A stretch of DNA of 64,000 bases from Flammeovirgaceae bacterium UBA5585 (GTDB lineage: Bacteria > Bacteroidota > Bacteroidia > Cytophagales > Cyclobacteriaceae). The DNA is taken from the NCBI GenBank assembly GCA_002425185.1, contig DILT01000019.1, forward strand, positions 340,412 to 404,411, given 5' to 3'. The first letter of the stretch is position 1. Every line of letters starts with the position of its first letter. Of this stretch, positions 27,501 through 34,419 are shown in pieces. The notes beneath the pieces were generated by a model. That model searched no databases. It was not told the DNA's origin and was given only the letters and a program-made list of their open reading frames with translations. Made by a program: the position numbers and the translations under genes.

Positions 27501-27754
27501 GCCTGATCAAAATCGGTTTTTGCTTTCTCGTAATCCCTCAACTGAACATAGGCAACTCCTCGCTTGAGGTATGCTTCTGGGTTTGTAAACCCGGCATTGA
27601 TGAGTTGTGATAATTGCCCGGAGGCATCACGGTAAGCACCATCGTTCAATTTGGCCAGCGCGGCAGCATACTGCACCTGAAAAAGTGAATCTGATTTCTG
27701 AGCGTATGCATACCCGAACACTAAACAACAGCATGCAAAAACAAGACTTCTCAT
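24581..27754 (-). CDS. Giant TPR-repeat protein (about 28 units)
   Basis: About 1057 residues. The ATG at 27754 begins a signal peptide (MRSLVFACCCLVFGYAYAQ); an ATG at 27769 lies at the likely transcript start. The whole mature chain is tetratricopeptide repeats of 34-36 residues with recurrent motifs such as FNNRGKAK, YKGAADAL, DNDFKGAFEALTAAE and AYYNRANCK. Such solenoids act as protein-binding scaffolds. Export suggests a periplasmic role, but the partner is unknown. The strand and gaps place it in its own transcription unit. Confidence 0.88.
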   Translation of the reverse strand: MRSLVFACCCLVFGYAYAQKSDSLFQVQYAAALAKLNDGAYRDASGQLSQLINAGFTNPEAYLKRGVAYVQLRDYEKAKTDFDQASKAGIATAELFEFRGTMRYALKDWKGAVDDLERVISTGRSDVEIFQKIGTAKYSAQDYKGAADALAKVVQRGVKDKDVFSMLGLSLGKQDDCKGASQALSAATSMGASSKEIFTQLGNCQYAAKDYSGAVESLSRAIGLGENSKEIFITRGHSLYVQKDYDNAAKDYEKAVSLGANEFEVFKNLGDIRFMKNDFAGAIKHYDQAIKISDKDAVVFNNRGKAKSSTGDNKGALPDFDRALQLNPTYTKAMFNRGMSRFDVQDYTGAVEDLEKTKTTEGDSPELQRRLGIAKYNLGMKDAARINLEAAIKGGIKDSKVLLFTGYLRFDNNDFKGAFEALTAAEVGGEKEAGIYEKRGKSSFQQKDYAAAVVDLENVVKKGNADLATYEALGISYLNLQKDKEAVPALDKAAAMGSKNKDVYYQLGNARFKQNNFDGAIESYDKAVTLGAGDEVIFNNRGKAKLNKGEAKEAIEDFTRALSIKQDYILAYKNRAKARYQLSEYTGVITDIAVVVARNQADADDYALLGLSRFNMKDYPGSVNDLTKAIDGGNKDIKVLSARGSSFLEMKAYEKAVTDLTIAIDGGEKTADVYAKRGKAKFLSNDFTGALPDLEKAIQQGESDAVLFDMRGYCKYEAKNFNGAIEDFSTAIAKDPKLALAYFHRGDAQFRSANWSGAIQDYTQAIGLGMKDPILFNNRGKAFLEQESYTEAISDFSAALVINKEFTKAYQNRGLAYFKMNKFAEASKDLRAAEKLMEKPDPDLYKLLADSYFNAKNYIVALEYFDKLIAAGYNDKEVYYKRGRVLLEKEDYAAAIKDFDAAQKAGDNSIQLLLDKAKAYLGMGDGKAAIAELSNVIAIDKNNTNAYFNRAMIKEDLKDFEGAVLDYNRVLSINPEDGLAYYNRANCKAEMDDIGAGISDLDDAIRVEPKNASYYKLRGNFYYQLKETDKACFDWRKAVEFGDAKARFQVDQYCKKK

Positions 27755-27774
27755 AGTGTGAATGTTCATGAGAA

Positions 27775-27782
27775 CAAAAGTA
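27775..27782 (-). promoter_or_regulatory. -7 element for the giant TPR gene
   Basis: Minus-strand TACTTTTG fits TAnnTTTG. It would start transcription at about 27770, supporting translation from 27754. No clear -33 element. Confidence 0.4.
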
Positions 27783-27847
27783 TTAAATCAATGAAGGGGA
27801 AATAGTTAAAAAAGGGCAAAAAACTAACTTAAAGGAAAAGAGCAGGA

Positions 27848-27967
27848 TTAATCGATGAAAAGAGAAATGACCAAATACACAGCAATGAGCAACAGGATAC
27901 CCATTACCATGTAGCCAAACACGCGAGCACGCGAAAAGTACGAATGAAGAGGCAATTGCTTTTTCAT
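27848..27967 (-). CDS. 39-residue single-pass membrane peptide, copy 2
   Basis: Complete short ORF, ATG to TAA, starting MKKQLPLHSYFSRARVF and continuing into a hydrophobic helix (GYMVMGILLLIAVYLVISLF) before IDstop. It is the same length as the upstream ORF at 27979-28098 and shares the pattern MKK-P-YF-RA-F-Y-M with it. The two are 11 bp apart. Pairing, equal length and the basic N-terminus argue that both are translated. The function is unknown. Confidence 0.6.
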   Translation of the reverse strand: MKKQLPLHSYFSRARVFGYMVMGILLLIAVYLVISLFID

Positions 27968-27978
27968 GATTTTAGAGC

Positions 27979-28098
27979 CTAACGGCTAATGCTGGTGAAA
28001 ACCCAAAACAGAAAATAAGTAACCGCAGAAATGGCCATTAGGTAAGCAAACGCCTTTGCCCTGAAGAAATAAAAACCAATCGGAACAACCTTTTTCAT
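27979..28098 (-). CDS. 39-residue single-pass membrane peptide, copy 1
   Basis: Complete short ORF, ATG to TAG: MKKVVPIGFYFFRAKAF, then a hydrophobic segment (AYLMAISAVTYFLFWVF) and TSISR. It is a likely paralogue of the next ORF: same length, same MKK start, Pro at 6, Tyr-Phe then Arg-Ala, and aromatic residues in register. The twin arrangement is suggestive of small membrane subunits or regulators. No family recognised. Confidence 0.6.
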   Translation of the reverse strand: MKKVVPIGFYFFRAKAFAYLMAISAVTYFLFWVFTSISR

Positions 28099-28225
28099 AG
28101 ATTATAACACCTAATATATTAAAGTATAACTTTAAATACAAGTAATTGTTCTGCCAACACACAAATTGATCGGCCAATTGCCTTAAAGACGCCAAAAAAC
28201 GTAATTAGGCTACTTGATTAAACAT

Positions 28226-28255
28226 AAAAAAGGGTGCCGTAAAAGTACAGCACCC
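28226..28255 (-). terminator. Rho-independent terminator of the dihydrolipoyl dehydrogenase gene
   Basis: On the minus strand GGGTGCTGTA pairs with TACGGCACCC (one G-T wobble) around a CTTT loop and is followed by six T. It lies 27 bp after the stop codon. Confidence 0.9.
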
Positions 28256-28281
28256 CTTAACCTTAAGGCGTATAATCTTTC

Positions 28282-29673
28282 TTACAGGTGAATTACTTCA
28301 CCGTATGCTGCGGCCGCAGCCTCCATTACCGCTTCGCTCATGGTAGGGTGTGGGTGAACCGATTTAATAATTTCATGGCCGGTTGTTTCCAGCTTTCGGG
28401 CAACCACAACCTCGGCAATCATTTCGGTTACATTGGCGCCAATGAAATGTGCTCCCAACCATTCACCGTATTTCGCATCAAAAATTACTTTCACAAAACC
28501 ATCGGGAGCACCGGCAGCTTTTGCTTTGCCTGAAGCCGTAAACGGAAACTTGCCTACTTTAATTTCATAGCCTGCTTTCTTTGCAGCTTCTTCCGTGTAC
28601 CCAACCGAGGCAATTTCCGGTGAGCAATACGTACAACCGGGCAGGTTACCGTAGTTCAATGGCTCTGGATTATGTCCCGCAATTTTTTCAACACAGATGA
28701 TTCCTTCAGCGGAGGCAACGTGCGCCAATGCAGGGCCTTTAACAACATCGCCAATGGCATACACACCGTTTACGTTGGTTTTATAAAAATCGTCAGTCAG
28801 TATTTTGCCCTTATCGGTTTTAACACCCACATCCTCCAGGCCAATACCTTCCAGGTTTGTACTAACACCAACCGCAGATAGAACTACATCGGCTTCAATC
28901 TTAATTTCACCGGAAGGAGTTTTTACTGTAGCCACACAACCCTTTCCTTTTGTATCAACAGCTGTTACTTCTGAACTGGTGTGAATCGTCATGCCAGCCT
29001 TCTTGAAAGATTTCTCCAGTGCTTTTGAAATTTCTTCATCTTCCACCGGAACAATACGCGGCATGAATTCAACGATAGTAACTTCTGTTCCGATTGAATT
29101 ATAGAAATAGGCAAACTCAACACCAATTGCGCCAGAACCTACTACCAACATCTTTTTAGGCTGGCTTTCCAAGACCATCGCTTCACGATAACCAAGTATT
29201 TTTTTGCCATCAATTTTCAACGCTGGCAACTCACGTGAACGACCACCGGTGGCTACGATAATATGCTTTGCTTCATAATCTGCCTTCTTACCATCAGCCG
29301 CAGTTACCTCTACTTTACCACCCTTCTTCAATTTGCCGTGACCAGCAATATGGTCGATTTTATTTTTCTTGAATAAAAACTGGATACCCTTACTCATTCC
29401 GGCAGCAACATCACGGCTTCTTTTTACCATGCCTGGCAAATCAGCCTTTGCATCTTTCACCTCAATGCCATAGTCCTTAGCATGTTTGATGTACTCAAAA
29501 ACATTGGCGCTCTTCAGTAAGGCCTTGGTTGGGATACATCCCCAATTGAGGCACACACCACCGAGCTCGGCTTTCTCAACAACACCCACCTTCATACCCA
29601 ATTGAGAGGCGCGGATCGCTGCCACATAACCACCCGGACCAGAACCAATAACAATGAGATCGTATTTAGACAT
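28282..29673 (-). CDS. lpdA: Dihydrolipoyl dehydrogenase (E3)
   Basis: 463 residues. FAD flavoprotein that reoxidises dihydrolipoamide in 2-oxoacid dehydrogenase complexes and the glycine cleavage system. The FAD motif GSGPGGYVAA starts at residue 10. The redox-active disulfide is Cys41-Cys46 in GGVCLNWGCIPTK, and the NAD motif VVGSGAIGVEF is central. The dimer-interface His-Glu pair is in HPHPTMSEAV near the C-terminus. Its own promoter and terminator show a single-gene unit. No E1 or E2 genes are adjacent. Confidence 0.97.
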   Translation of the reverse strand: MSKYDLIVIGSGPGGYVAAIRASQLGMKVGVVEKAELGGVCLNWGCIPTKALLKSANVFEYIKHAKDYGIEVKDAKADLPGMVKRSRDVAAGMSKGIQFLFKKNKIDHIAGHGKLKKGGKVEVTAADGKKADYEAKHIIVATGGRSRELPALKIDGKKILGYREAMVLESQPKKMLVVGSGAIGVEFAYFYNSIGTEVTIVEFMPRIVPVEDEEISKALEKSFKKAGMTIHTSSEVTAVDTKGKGCVATVKTPSGEIKIEADVVLSAVGVSTNLEGIGLEDVGVKTDKGKILTDDFYKTNVNGVYAIGDVVKGPALAHVASAEGIICVEKIAGHNPEPLNYGNLPGCTYCSPEIASVGYTEEAAKKAGYEIKVGKFPFTASGKAKAAGAPDGFVKVIFDAKYGEWLGAHFIGANVTEMIAEVVVARKLETTGHEIIKSVHPHPTMSEAVMEAAAAAYGEVIHL

Positions 29674-29701
29674 ATTCGAATCAGGTTAATATTTAAGTGG
29701 C

Positions 29702-29732
29702 CAAAGATAAGACCAGTCGTGGCTCTTTCAAA
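29702..29732 (-). promoter_or_regulatory. Consensus Bacteroidota promoter of lpdA
   Basis: Minus-strand TTTG (29732-29729), a 19-bp spacer, and TATCTTTG (29709-29702). This matches the TTTG-N19-TAnnTTTG consensus. Transcription should start near 29698, about 25 nt before the lpdA ATG. Confidence 0.75.
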
Positions 29733-29824
29733 TAAAAAGGGTTTTGCGGAGACTCATAAGACTATATAAAAATCCATGAATTTTGACGGAATTGGCTAAT
29801 TTTGACCACCAAACCAGATTATCA

Positions 29825-30571
29825 ATGAAATTACTCCAGGGAAAAACAGCACTCGTAACCGGGGCATCAAAAGGAATCGGAAGATCCATTGCGCTTAAGT
29901 TTGCCGAACAGGGCGCCAATGTTGCTTTTACGTATTTGTCAAGTGTTGAACAGGGCCAGGCCCTTGAAGCTGAACTCGCCTCCAAAGGGGTGAAGGCAAA
30001 AGGTTATCGTTCCGATGCCTCTGATTTTGCACAAGCCGACAAACTCATCAATGATATAGTTGCCGACTTCGGTTCGCTTGATGTGTTGGTGAACAATGCC
30101 GGTATTACCATGGATAACTTGTTGCTTCGATTGACCGAAGAAGCCTGGGATAAAGTCATTAATGTTAACCTGAAGTCGTGCTTCAATACGGTGAAGGCTG
30201 CTACCAAACCGATGATGAAACAAAAGAGTGGCTCCATCATTAACATGACATCGGTTGTGGGATTAAAAGGAAATGCAGGGCAATCAAATTATGCCGCTTC
30301 GAAAGCCGGTATTTTAGGCTTTACAAAATCCGTAGCGCTTGAATTAGGTTCTCGTGGCATCCGCTCCAACGCTATTGCTCCCGGATTTATTGAAACTGAA
30401 ATGACCGGCAAACTGGATGAAAAAACGGTTCAAAGCTGGCGCGATGCTATCCCCTTAAAACGTGGTGGCAAACCTGAAGATGTTGCTGATGCGTGTGTGT
30501 TTCTGGCAAGTGATATGGCTGCCTACATTACCGGCCAGGTATTGCAGGTGGATGGTGGTATGTTAACCTGA
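29825..30571 (+). CDS. fabG: 3-oxoacyl-[acyl-carrier-protein] reductase
   Basis: 248 residues from the ATG at 29825 (MKLLQGKTALVTGASKGIG). The frame extends 14 codons upstream but those residues are not family-like. It is a short-chain dehydrogenase: TGASKGIG cofactor motif, NNAGIT, Ser in NMTSVVG, and Tyr/Lys in NYAASKAG. PGFIETEMT and the GQVLQVDGGM terminus are typical of FabG, which reduces 3-oxoacyl-ACP in fatty acid elongation. TAATTTTG at 29797-29804 may be its -7 element. A DinB-family gene follows 4 bp after the stop. Confidence 0.93.
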   Translation: MKLLQGKTALVTGASKGIGRSIALKFAEQGANVAFTYLSSVEQGQALEAELASKGVKAKGYRSDASDFAQADKLINDIVADFGSLDVLVNNAGITMDNLLLRLTEEAWDKVINVNLKSCFNTVKAATKPMMKQKSGSIINMTSVVGLKGNAGQSNYAASKAGILGFTKSVALELGSRGIRSNAIAPGFIETEMTGKLDEKTVQSWRDAIPLKRGGKPEDVADACVFLASDMAAYITGQVLQVDGGMLT

Positions 30572-30575
30572 TGGC

Positions 30576-31022
30576 ATGACTGAAGTACAAAACCTGGGTA
30601 AACTTGTACAACGTGTTTATAATGGCAAAGCATGGCACGGCCCATGTGTTATAGATGTTTTAAAAGACATCGATAACACCATTGCCAGAAAAAAAATTGG
30701 TGACAGCCATAGCATTGTTCAGCTCGTTTTGCACATGGTTTCGTGGCGCACGTTTGTTACCAGGCGGCTGTTGGGCGATACAACTTTCGAGCTATCCGAT
30801 GAGGATAATTTCCCTGCTGCTACCGATTGGGCTACCGCGTTGGCAAAACTTGAAGCCAGTCAGGCAGAATTGTTAAAGGCTATTGAAACGATTACCTCCG
30901 ATCAACTACGCGAACAAGTAGCCAGCCGAAAATACGATTTTTATGTGCTGCTGCACGGAATTATCCATCATGACATCTATCACATCGGACAAATACTACT
31001 CATCAAAAAGTATGTTCACTAA
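30576..31022 (+). CDS. DinB-family four-helix protein
   Basis: 148 residues. The pattern fits the DinB/YfiT superfamily: His in VLHMVSWRTFV and the C-terminal IIHHDIYHIGQI, which gives the metal-binding histidines. The family includes thiol-dependent transferases and proteins of unknown role. It follows fabG by 4 bp and is probably co-transcribed, but no link to fatty acid synthesis is established. Confidence 0.82.
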   Translation: MTEVQNLGKLVQRVYNGKAWHGPCVIDVLKDIDNTIARKKIGDSHSIVQLVLHMVSWRTFVTRRLLGDTTFELSDEDNFPAATDWATALAKLEASQAELLKAIETITSDQLREQVASRKYDFYVLLHGIIHHDIYHIGQILLIKKYVH

Positions 31023-31062
31023 CATTCGTTAGACTGATTTTTAAAAAAAATACCGTCTTGCG

Positions 31063-31094
31063 TTTGCAAGAAATCAAACGAACACCTACGTTTG
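31063..31094 (+). promoter_or_regulatory. Consensus promoter of the first SAM-riboswitch transcript
   Basis: TTTG (31063-31066), 20 bp, then TACGTTTG (31087-31094). The transcript would begin near 31100 and enter the riboswitch at 31136. The promoter at 32624-32655 has the same -7 octamer, the same spacer length and similar flanks (GAACAC before, ATCAAG after). Confidence 0.8.
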
Positions 31095-31135
31095 ATTCAT
31101 CAAGCAGCAGGTGCTGCATCGTTCTTTATCATTTC

Positions 31136-31245
31136 ACTTATCAAGAAAGGCAGAGGGAAATGGCCCTGTGAAGCCTTGACAACCTGTTCCGAGTAATCGG
31201 GATAAGGTGCCAACTCCAACCTCGGGAAACTGAGGAAAGATAAGT
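31136..31245 (+). ncRNA. SAM-I (S-box) riboswitch
   Basis: P1 pairs ACTTATC (31136-31142) with GATAAGT (31239-31245). Inside are the S-box core blocks in order: CAAGAAAGGCAGAGGGA, GGCCCTGTGAAGCC, GACAACC, AAGGTGCCAACTCC, and GAAAGATAAG at the end. SAM binding should stabilise P1 and favour the terminator that follows at 31282-31317. It controls the downstream trans-sulfuration gene at 31398. Confidence 0.93.
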
Positions 31246-31281
31246 CAGAGTTTAGCTCCAAAATATTCTTCAAAAAATATC

Positions 31282-31317
31282 AAAAAGCTCTTCTGATTTA
31301 TCGGAAGAGCTTTTTTT
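31282..31317 (+). terminator. Expression-platform terminator of the first SAM riboswitch
   Basis: AAAAAGCTCTTC pairs with GAAGAGCTTTTT around TGATTTATCG, ending in seven T. It lies 37 bp after the riboswitch and 81 bp before the coding start, which suits transcriptional attenuation. Confidence 0.88.
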
Positions 31318-31397
31318 ATGCTCACGCATAAGCGCTTTTTCCGATAGCCTTCTGGTACGTGATTTTAAAAATTGTAAAACCAAAAAAATCATTTGCT

Positions 31398-32567
31398 ATG
31401 GGCACAACAACAAACCTCATTCACTCCGTTCCGGTTGACGAATTAACCGGCTCCATCTCCGTTCCTATCTATCAAACCGCCACCTACGTGCAGGAAGCAC
31501 CCGGTGTAAACAAAGGGTTTGATTATGGTCGTTCCAACAATCCAACACGCCTGGCACTGGAAAAAATTATTGCACAACTCGAAGGCGGACATTCCGGATT
31601 TGCATTTGCCACCGGCCTGGCCGCGATCGATGCCGTTGTAAAACTTCTGTCGACCGGTGATGAAATTGTTGCTGTTGATGATCTGTACGGAGGAGCTTAC
31701 AGGCTGTTTACACACGTCTACGAAAAGTTTGGGATCAAAATTCATTATGTCGATACAACGGATGCAGATAACGTGGTGGATTACATCAATAAGAAAACAA
31801 AATTTGTGTGGCTGGAGTCCCCTACTAATCCTACCCTTAAAGTTTCTGACATTAAAAAAATTGCTGCTATTGCCCATGCCAACAATGCGTTGGTAGTAGT
31901 CGACAACACCTTTGCATCACCCATTGCACAACAACCCTTGGCACTGGGTGCCGACATTGTAGTTCACAGCGGAACAAAATACCTGGCCGGACATTCTGAT
32001 CTGGTTGCCGGATTGGTAGTAGTAAAAGATGAAGCATTAGCCGAAAAAATAAAATTCATTCAAAATGCTTCCGGAGGAATACTTGGCCCGCAGGATTGCT
32101 GGTTAACCATTCGTGGCATTGAAACCATAACCCTGCGTGTGGAGCGTCAGTGTAAAACCGCATTGGCCGTTGCCGAATTTCTGACGCAGTGTGAAGATGT
32201 AGATAAAGTTTATTACCCGGGTTTGGCCCATCATAAAAACCACGAACTGGCTGCCCGTCAGCAAAATGGTTTGTTTGGTGGAGTTGTTTCATTTACCCTT
32301 AAAGACGACACAGAAGAGGCAGCAACTGCTGTTGTTACCACTACCCGCTACTTCAAATTGGCCGAGAGTTTGGGCGGAGTGAAAAGTCTGATCTGTCATC
32401 CTTCGCAGATGACGCATAAATCAGTTCCAAGGGAAAAGCGCTTGCAATCGGGCGTTGCCGATTCACTTATCCGACTTTCCTGTGGCATTGAGGATGCAGA
32501 AGATTTGATTGCTGATTTTAAACTAACGTTTGAAAAGCTGAAAATTAAAATCAAACAACCCGTATAA
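31398..32567 (+). CDS. Cystathionine gamma-synthase/lyase-family PLP enzyme
   Basis: 389 residues from the ATG at 31398. An upstream GTG start would run into the leader. Fold-type I Cys/Met metabolism family: YGRSNNPTR, ATGLAAIDA, VDDLYGGAYRL, and the PLP Lys in HSGTKYLAGHSD near residue 193. C-terminal SLGGVKSLICHPSQMTHKS and GIEDAEDLI fit the cystathionine gamma-synthase or gamma-lyase branch. It therefore works in trans-sulfuration between cysteine and homocysteine. Control by a SAM riboswitch favours a biosynthetic role, but synthase and lyase cannot be separated here. Confidence 0.9.
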   Translation: MGTTTNLIHSVPVDELTGSISVPIYQTATYVQEAPGVNKGFDYGRSNNPTRLALEKIIAQLEGGHSGFAFATGLAAIDAVVKLLSTGDEIVAVDDLYGGAYRLFTHVYEKFGIKIHYVDTTDADNVVDYINKKTKFVWLESPTNPTLKVSDIKKIAAIAHANNALVVVDNTFASPIAQQPLALGADIVVHSGTKYLAGHSDLVAGLVVVKDEALAEKIKFIQNASGGILGPQDCWLTIRGIETITLRVERQCKTALAVAEFLTQCEDVDKVYYPGLAHHKNHELAARQQNGLFGGVVSFTLKDDTEEAATAVVTTTRYFKLAESLGGVKSLICHPSQMTHKSVPREKRLQSGVADSLIRLSCGIEDAEDLIADFKLTFEKLKIKIKQPV

Positions 32568-32623
32568 GATACCCTTGCTAACAAGTGTTCGAAAGGTTGA
32601 ACAAAAAAAATTAATTCAAAACT

Positions 32624-32655
32624 TTTGGAAACCGAATGAATGAACACTACGTTTG
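32624..32655 (+). promoter_or_regulatory. Consensus promoter of the metY leader transcript
   Basis: TTTG (32624-32627), 20 bp, TACGTTTG (32648-32655). The octamer and spacing are identical to the promoter at 31063-31094. Transcription should begin about 25 bp before the second riboswitch. Confidence 0.8.
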
Positions 32656-32685
32656 TTTTATCAAGTCGAGGAAAGCATTTCGCTC

Positions 32686-32806
32686 AATCGATTTATAAAG
32701 AAGCGCTGAGAGAACAGGCTCGGTGAAGCGCTAGCAACCATTTCAAAATGAAAAAGGTGCTAATTCCTGCTCCCGGCAAGGAGCCGAGGAGAACTATAAA
32801 CCGATT
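32686..32806 (+). ncRNA. Second SAM-I (S-box)-type riboswitch, upstream of metY
   Basis: P1 pairs AATCGATTTATA (32686-32697) with TATAAACCGATT (32795-32806), with one A-C mismatch. Core blocks are recognisable but divergent from the first copy: AAAGAAGCGCTGAGAGAA, CTCGGTGAAGCGCT, AGCAACC, AAAGGTGCTAATTCC, a TGCTCC/GGAGC arm and GAGAACTATAAA. No simple terminator follows directly. Instead a cysteine-rich leader ORF starts 6 bp later. Confidence 0.83.
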
Positions 32807-32811
32807 AATAA

Positions 32812-32955
32812 ATGAAAACAATCATCAACACACTTTCAGAACTGAGCCTTCAAGGCTTGCGTGCTTTACTTGCCCCCTTCACATCTCTTTACTACAACCT
32901 GACAACCGACATGCAGCAGCCTTGTTGTATGTGTATCTGTTGTCCGTGTTGTTAA
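32812..32955 (+). CDS. Cysteine-rich leader peptide (47 residues)
   Basis: ATG to TAA, directly after the riboswitch and 120 bp before metY. It begins MKTIINTLSELSLQGLRALL and ends CCMCICCPCC: seven Cys codons, all TGT, and one Met among the last ten sense codons. The N-terminal part is an ordinary amphipathic stretch. Control codons packed against the stop codon are the hallmark of leader peptides that sense aminoacyl-tRNA supply. Here low charged tRNA-Cys (and tRNA-Met) would stall the ribosome. TAA is followed by GCACC and seven T. A small metal-binding protein is the alternative, but the location favours regulation. Confidence 0.72.
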   Translation: MKTIINTLSELSLQGLRALLAPFTSLYYNLTTDMQQPCCMCICCPCC

Positions 32956-33075
32956 GCACCTTTTTTTCGTAGCCTAACAACATCACGATCAGCGCACTGA
33001 CCGAACAGGTCATCGGTGTGTCTGCTTTGTTCCTTTTAGAAAATATCAATTGTCAACTTTTAAACAACTATCACT
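32956..33075 (+). promoter_or_regulatory. Post-leader region of metY with possible alternative RNA structures
   Basis: AGCACCTTTTT (32955-32965) is an exact reverse complement of AAAAAGGTGCT (32751-32761) inside the riboswitch core. A second small hairpin is possible at TGACC GAACA GGTCA (32998-33012), followed by a T-rich stretch at 33026-33037. These may form the platform through which the leader peptide and riboswitch act. No conventional strong terminator is seen. Confidence 0.4.
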
Positions 33076-34401
33076 ATGTCAAACTATCGTTTCGAAACAC
33101 TTCAACTTCATGCCGGGCAGGAGGTTGATCCTACTACAGGTTCACGGGCTGTGCCCATTTATCAAACTACTTCGTATGCTTTCAAAAACTCAGAACACGG
33201 AGCAAATCTCTTTGCACTGAAAGAATTCGGAAACATCTACACACGCATTATGAACCCGACCACCGATGTGCTGGAAAAAAGAATTGCCGCATTGGAAGGT
33301 GGCGTAGCCGCTTTGGCCGTTGGCTCCGGGCAAGCCGCACAGTTTATTGCGCTTAACAACATTCTGCAGGCCGGAGATAACTTTATCACCACTTCATTTT
33401 TATATGGAGGTACCTACAACCAATTTAAAGTCGCGTTCAAACGGCTGGGTATTGATGCGCGCTTTGCAGAAGGTGATAAGACTGAAGCCTTTGAAAAACT
33501 GATCGACAAAAACACAAAAGCGATTTACCTGGAGTCAATCGGTAATCCGGGTTTTAACATCCCCGATTTTGAAGCCCTTGCTGCACTGGCCAAAAAATAT
33601 GATCTGCCACTAATCGTGGATAATACCTTTGGTGCGGCCGGTTATTTATTCCGACCGCTTGAACACGGTGCCAACGTGGTGGTGGCTTCTGCTACCAAAT
33701 GGATTGGCGGCCACGGCACCTCCATTGGCGGAGTGATTGTAGACGGTGGAAATTACAATTGGGGTAATGGCAAATTCCCGCAGTTTACTGAACCCTCCGA
33801 AGGCTACCATGGATTGAAATTCTGGGATGTTTTTGGCGAGGGAAATCCCCTTGGCTTACCCAATATTGCCTTTATTATACGGGCCCGTGTAGAAGGTCTG
33901 CGCGATTTTGGACCGGCACTGAGTCCGTTCAACTCCTTCCTTTTCCTGCAAGGACTTGAAACCCTGTCGCTTCGCGTACAACGTGCGGTTGACAACGCAC
34001 TTAACCTGGCTGAATGGCTTGAGCAACATCCAAAAGTTGAAAGTGTAAACTACCCGGGACTGAAAAGCAGCACTTACCACAACCTGGCTAAAAAATACCT
34101 GACCAATGGATTTGGTGCGGTATTGTCGTTCACCATTAAAGGAACCAAAGACAACGCAACAAAATTTGTTGACAGTTTGAAATTGGTAAGCCATCTGGCA
34201 AATGTGGGCGATGCAAAAACGCTCATCATTCAGCCATCGGCAACCACGCATCAGCAACTCTCCGAAGAAGAACAACTTTCAACCGGGGTGTTGCCAACAC
34301 TATTACGGATTTCTGTTGGGCTCGAACACATTGACGACATCAAGGCTGATCTTCAACAGGCTTTTGAACAAGTGTTTTCAAAGGAACTTGTCGAAAACTA
34401 A
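33076..34401 (+). CDS. metY: O-acetylhomoserine sulfhydrylase (aminocarboxypropyltransferase)
   Basis: 441 residues. A PLP enzyme that makes homocysteine from O-acetylhomoserine and sulfide. Typical text: TLQLHAGQEVDPTTGSRAVP at the start, YTRIMNPTTDVLE, SGQAAQFIALNNI, and the PLP Lys in ASATKWIGGHGTS near residue 208. The long insertion around GYHGLKFWDVFG distinguishes this branch from cystathionine enzymes. It is first in a tight operon with metX (18-bp gap) and homoserine dehydrogenase. The leader carries a SAM riboswitch and a Cys-rich ORF, so both end product and sulfur supply may control it. Confidence 0.95.
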   Translation: MSNYRFETLQLHAGQEVDPTTGSRAVPIYQTTSYAFKNSEHGANLFALKEFGNIYTRIMNPTTDVLEKRIAALEGGVAALAVGSGQAAQFIALNNILQAGDNFITTSFLYGGTYNQFKVAFKRLGIDARFAEGDKTEAFEKLIDKNTKAIYLESIGNPGFNIPDFEALAALAKKYDLPLIVDNTFGAAGYLFRPLEHGANVVVASATKWIGGHGTSIGGVIVDGGNYNWGNGKFPQFTEPSEGYHGLKFWDVFGEGNPLGLPNIAFIIRARVEGLRDFGPALSPFNSFLFLQGLETLSLRVQRAVDNALNLAEWLEQHPKVESVNYPGLKSSTYHNLAKKYLTNGFGAVLSFTIKGTKDNATKFVDSLKLVSHLANVGDAKTLIIQPSATTHQQLSEEEQLSTGVLPTLLRISVGLEHIDDIKADLQQAFEQVFSKELVEN

Positions 34402-34419
34402 GCTCAACCGAATTAGCGC

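Noticed and set aside
32748..32972. Overlapping 74-codon frame through the second riboswitch and leader
   Set aside because: Its start lies inside conserved riboswitch core bases and its translation is not protein-like; the Cys-rich frame at 32812 fits the region better.
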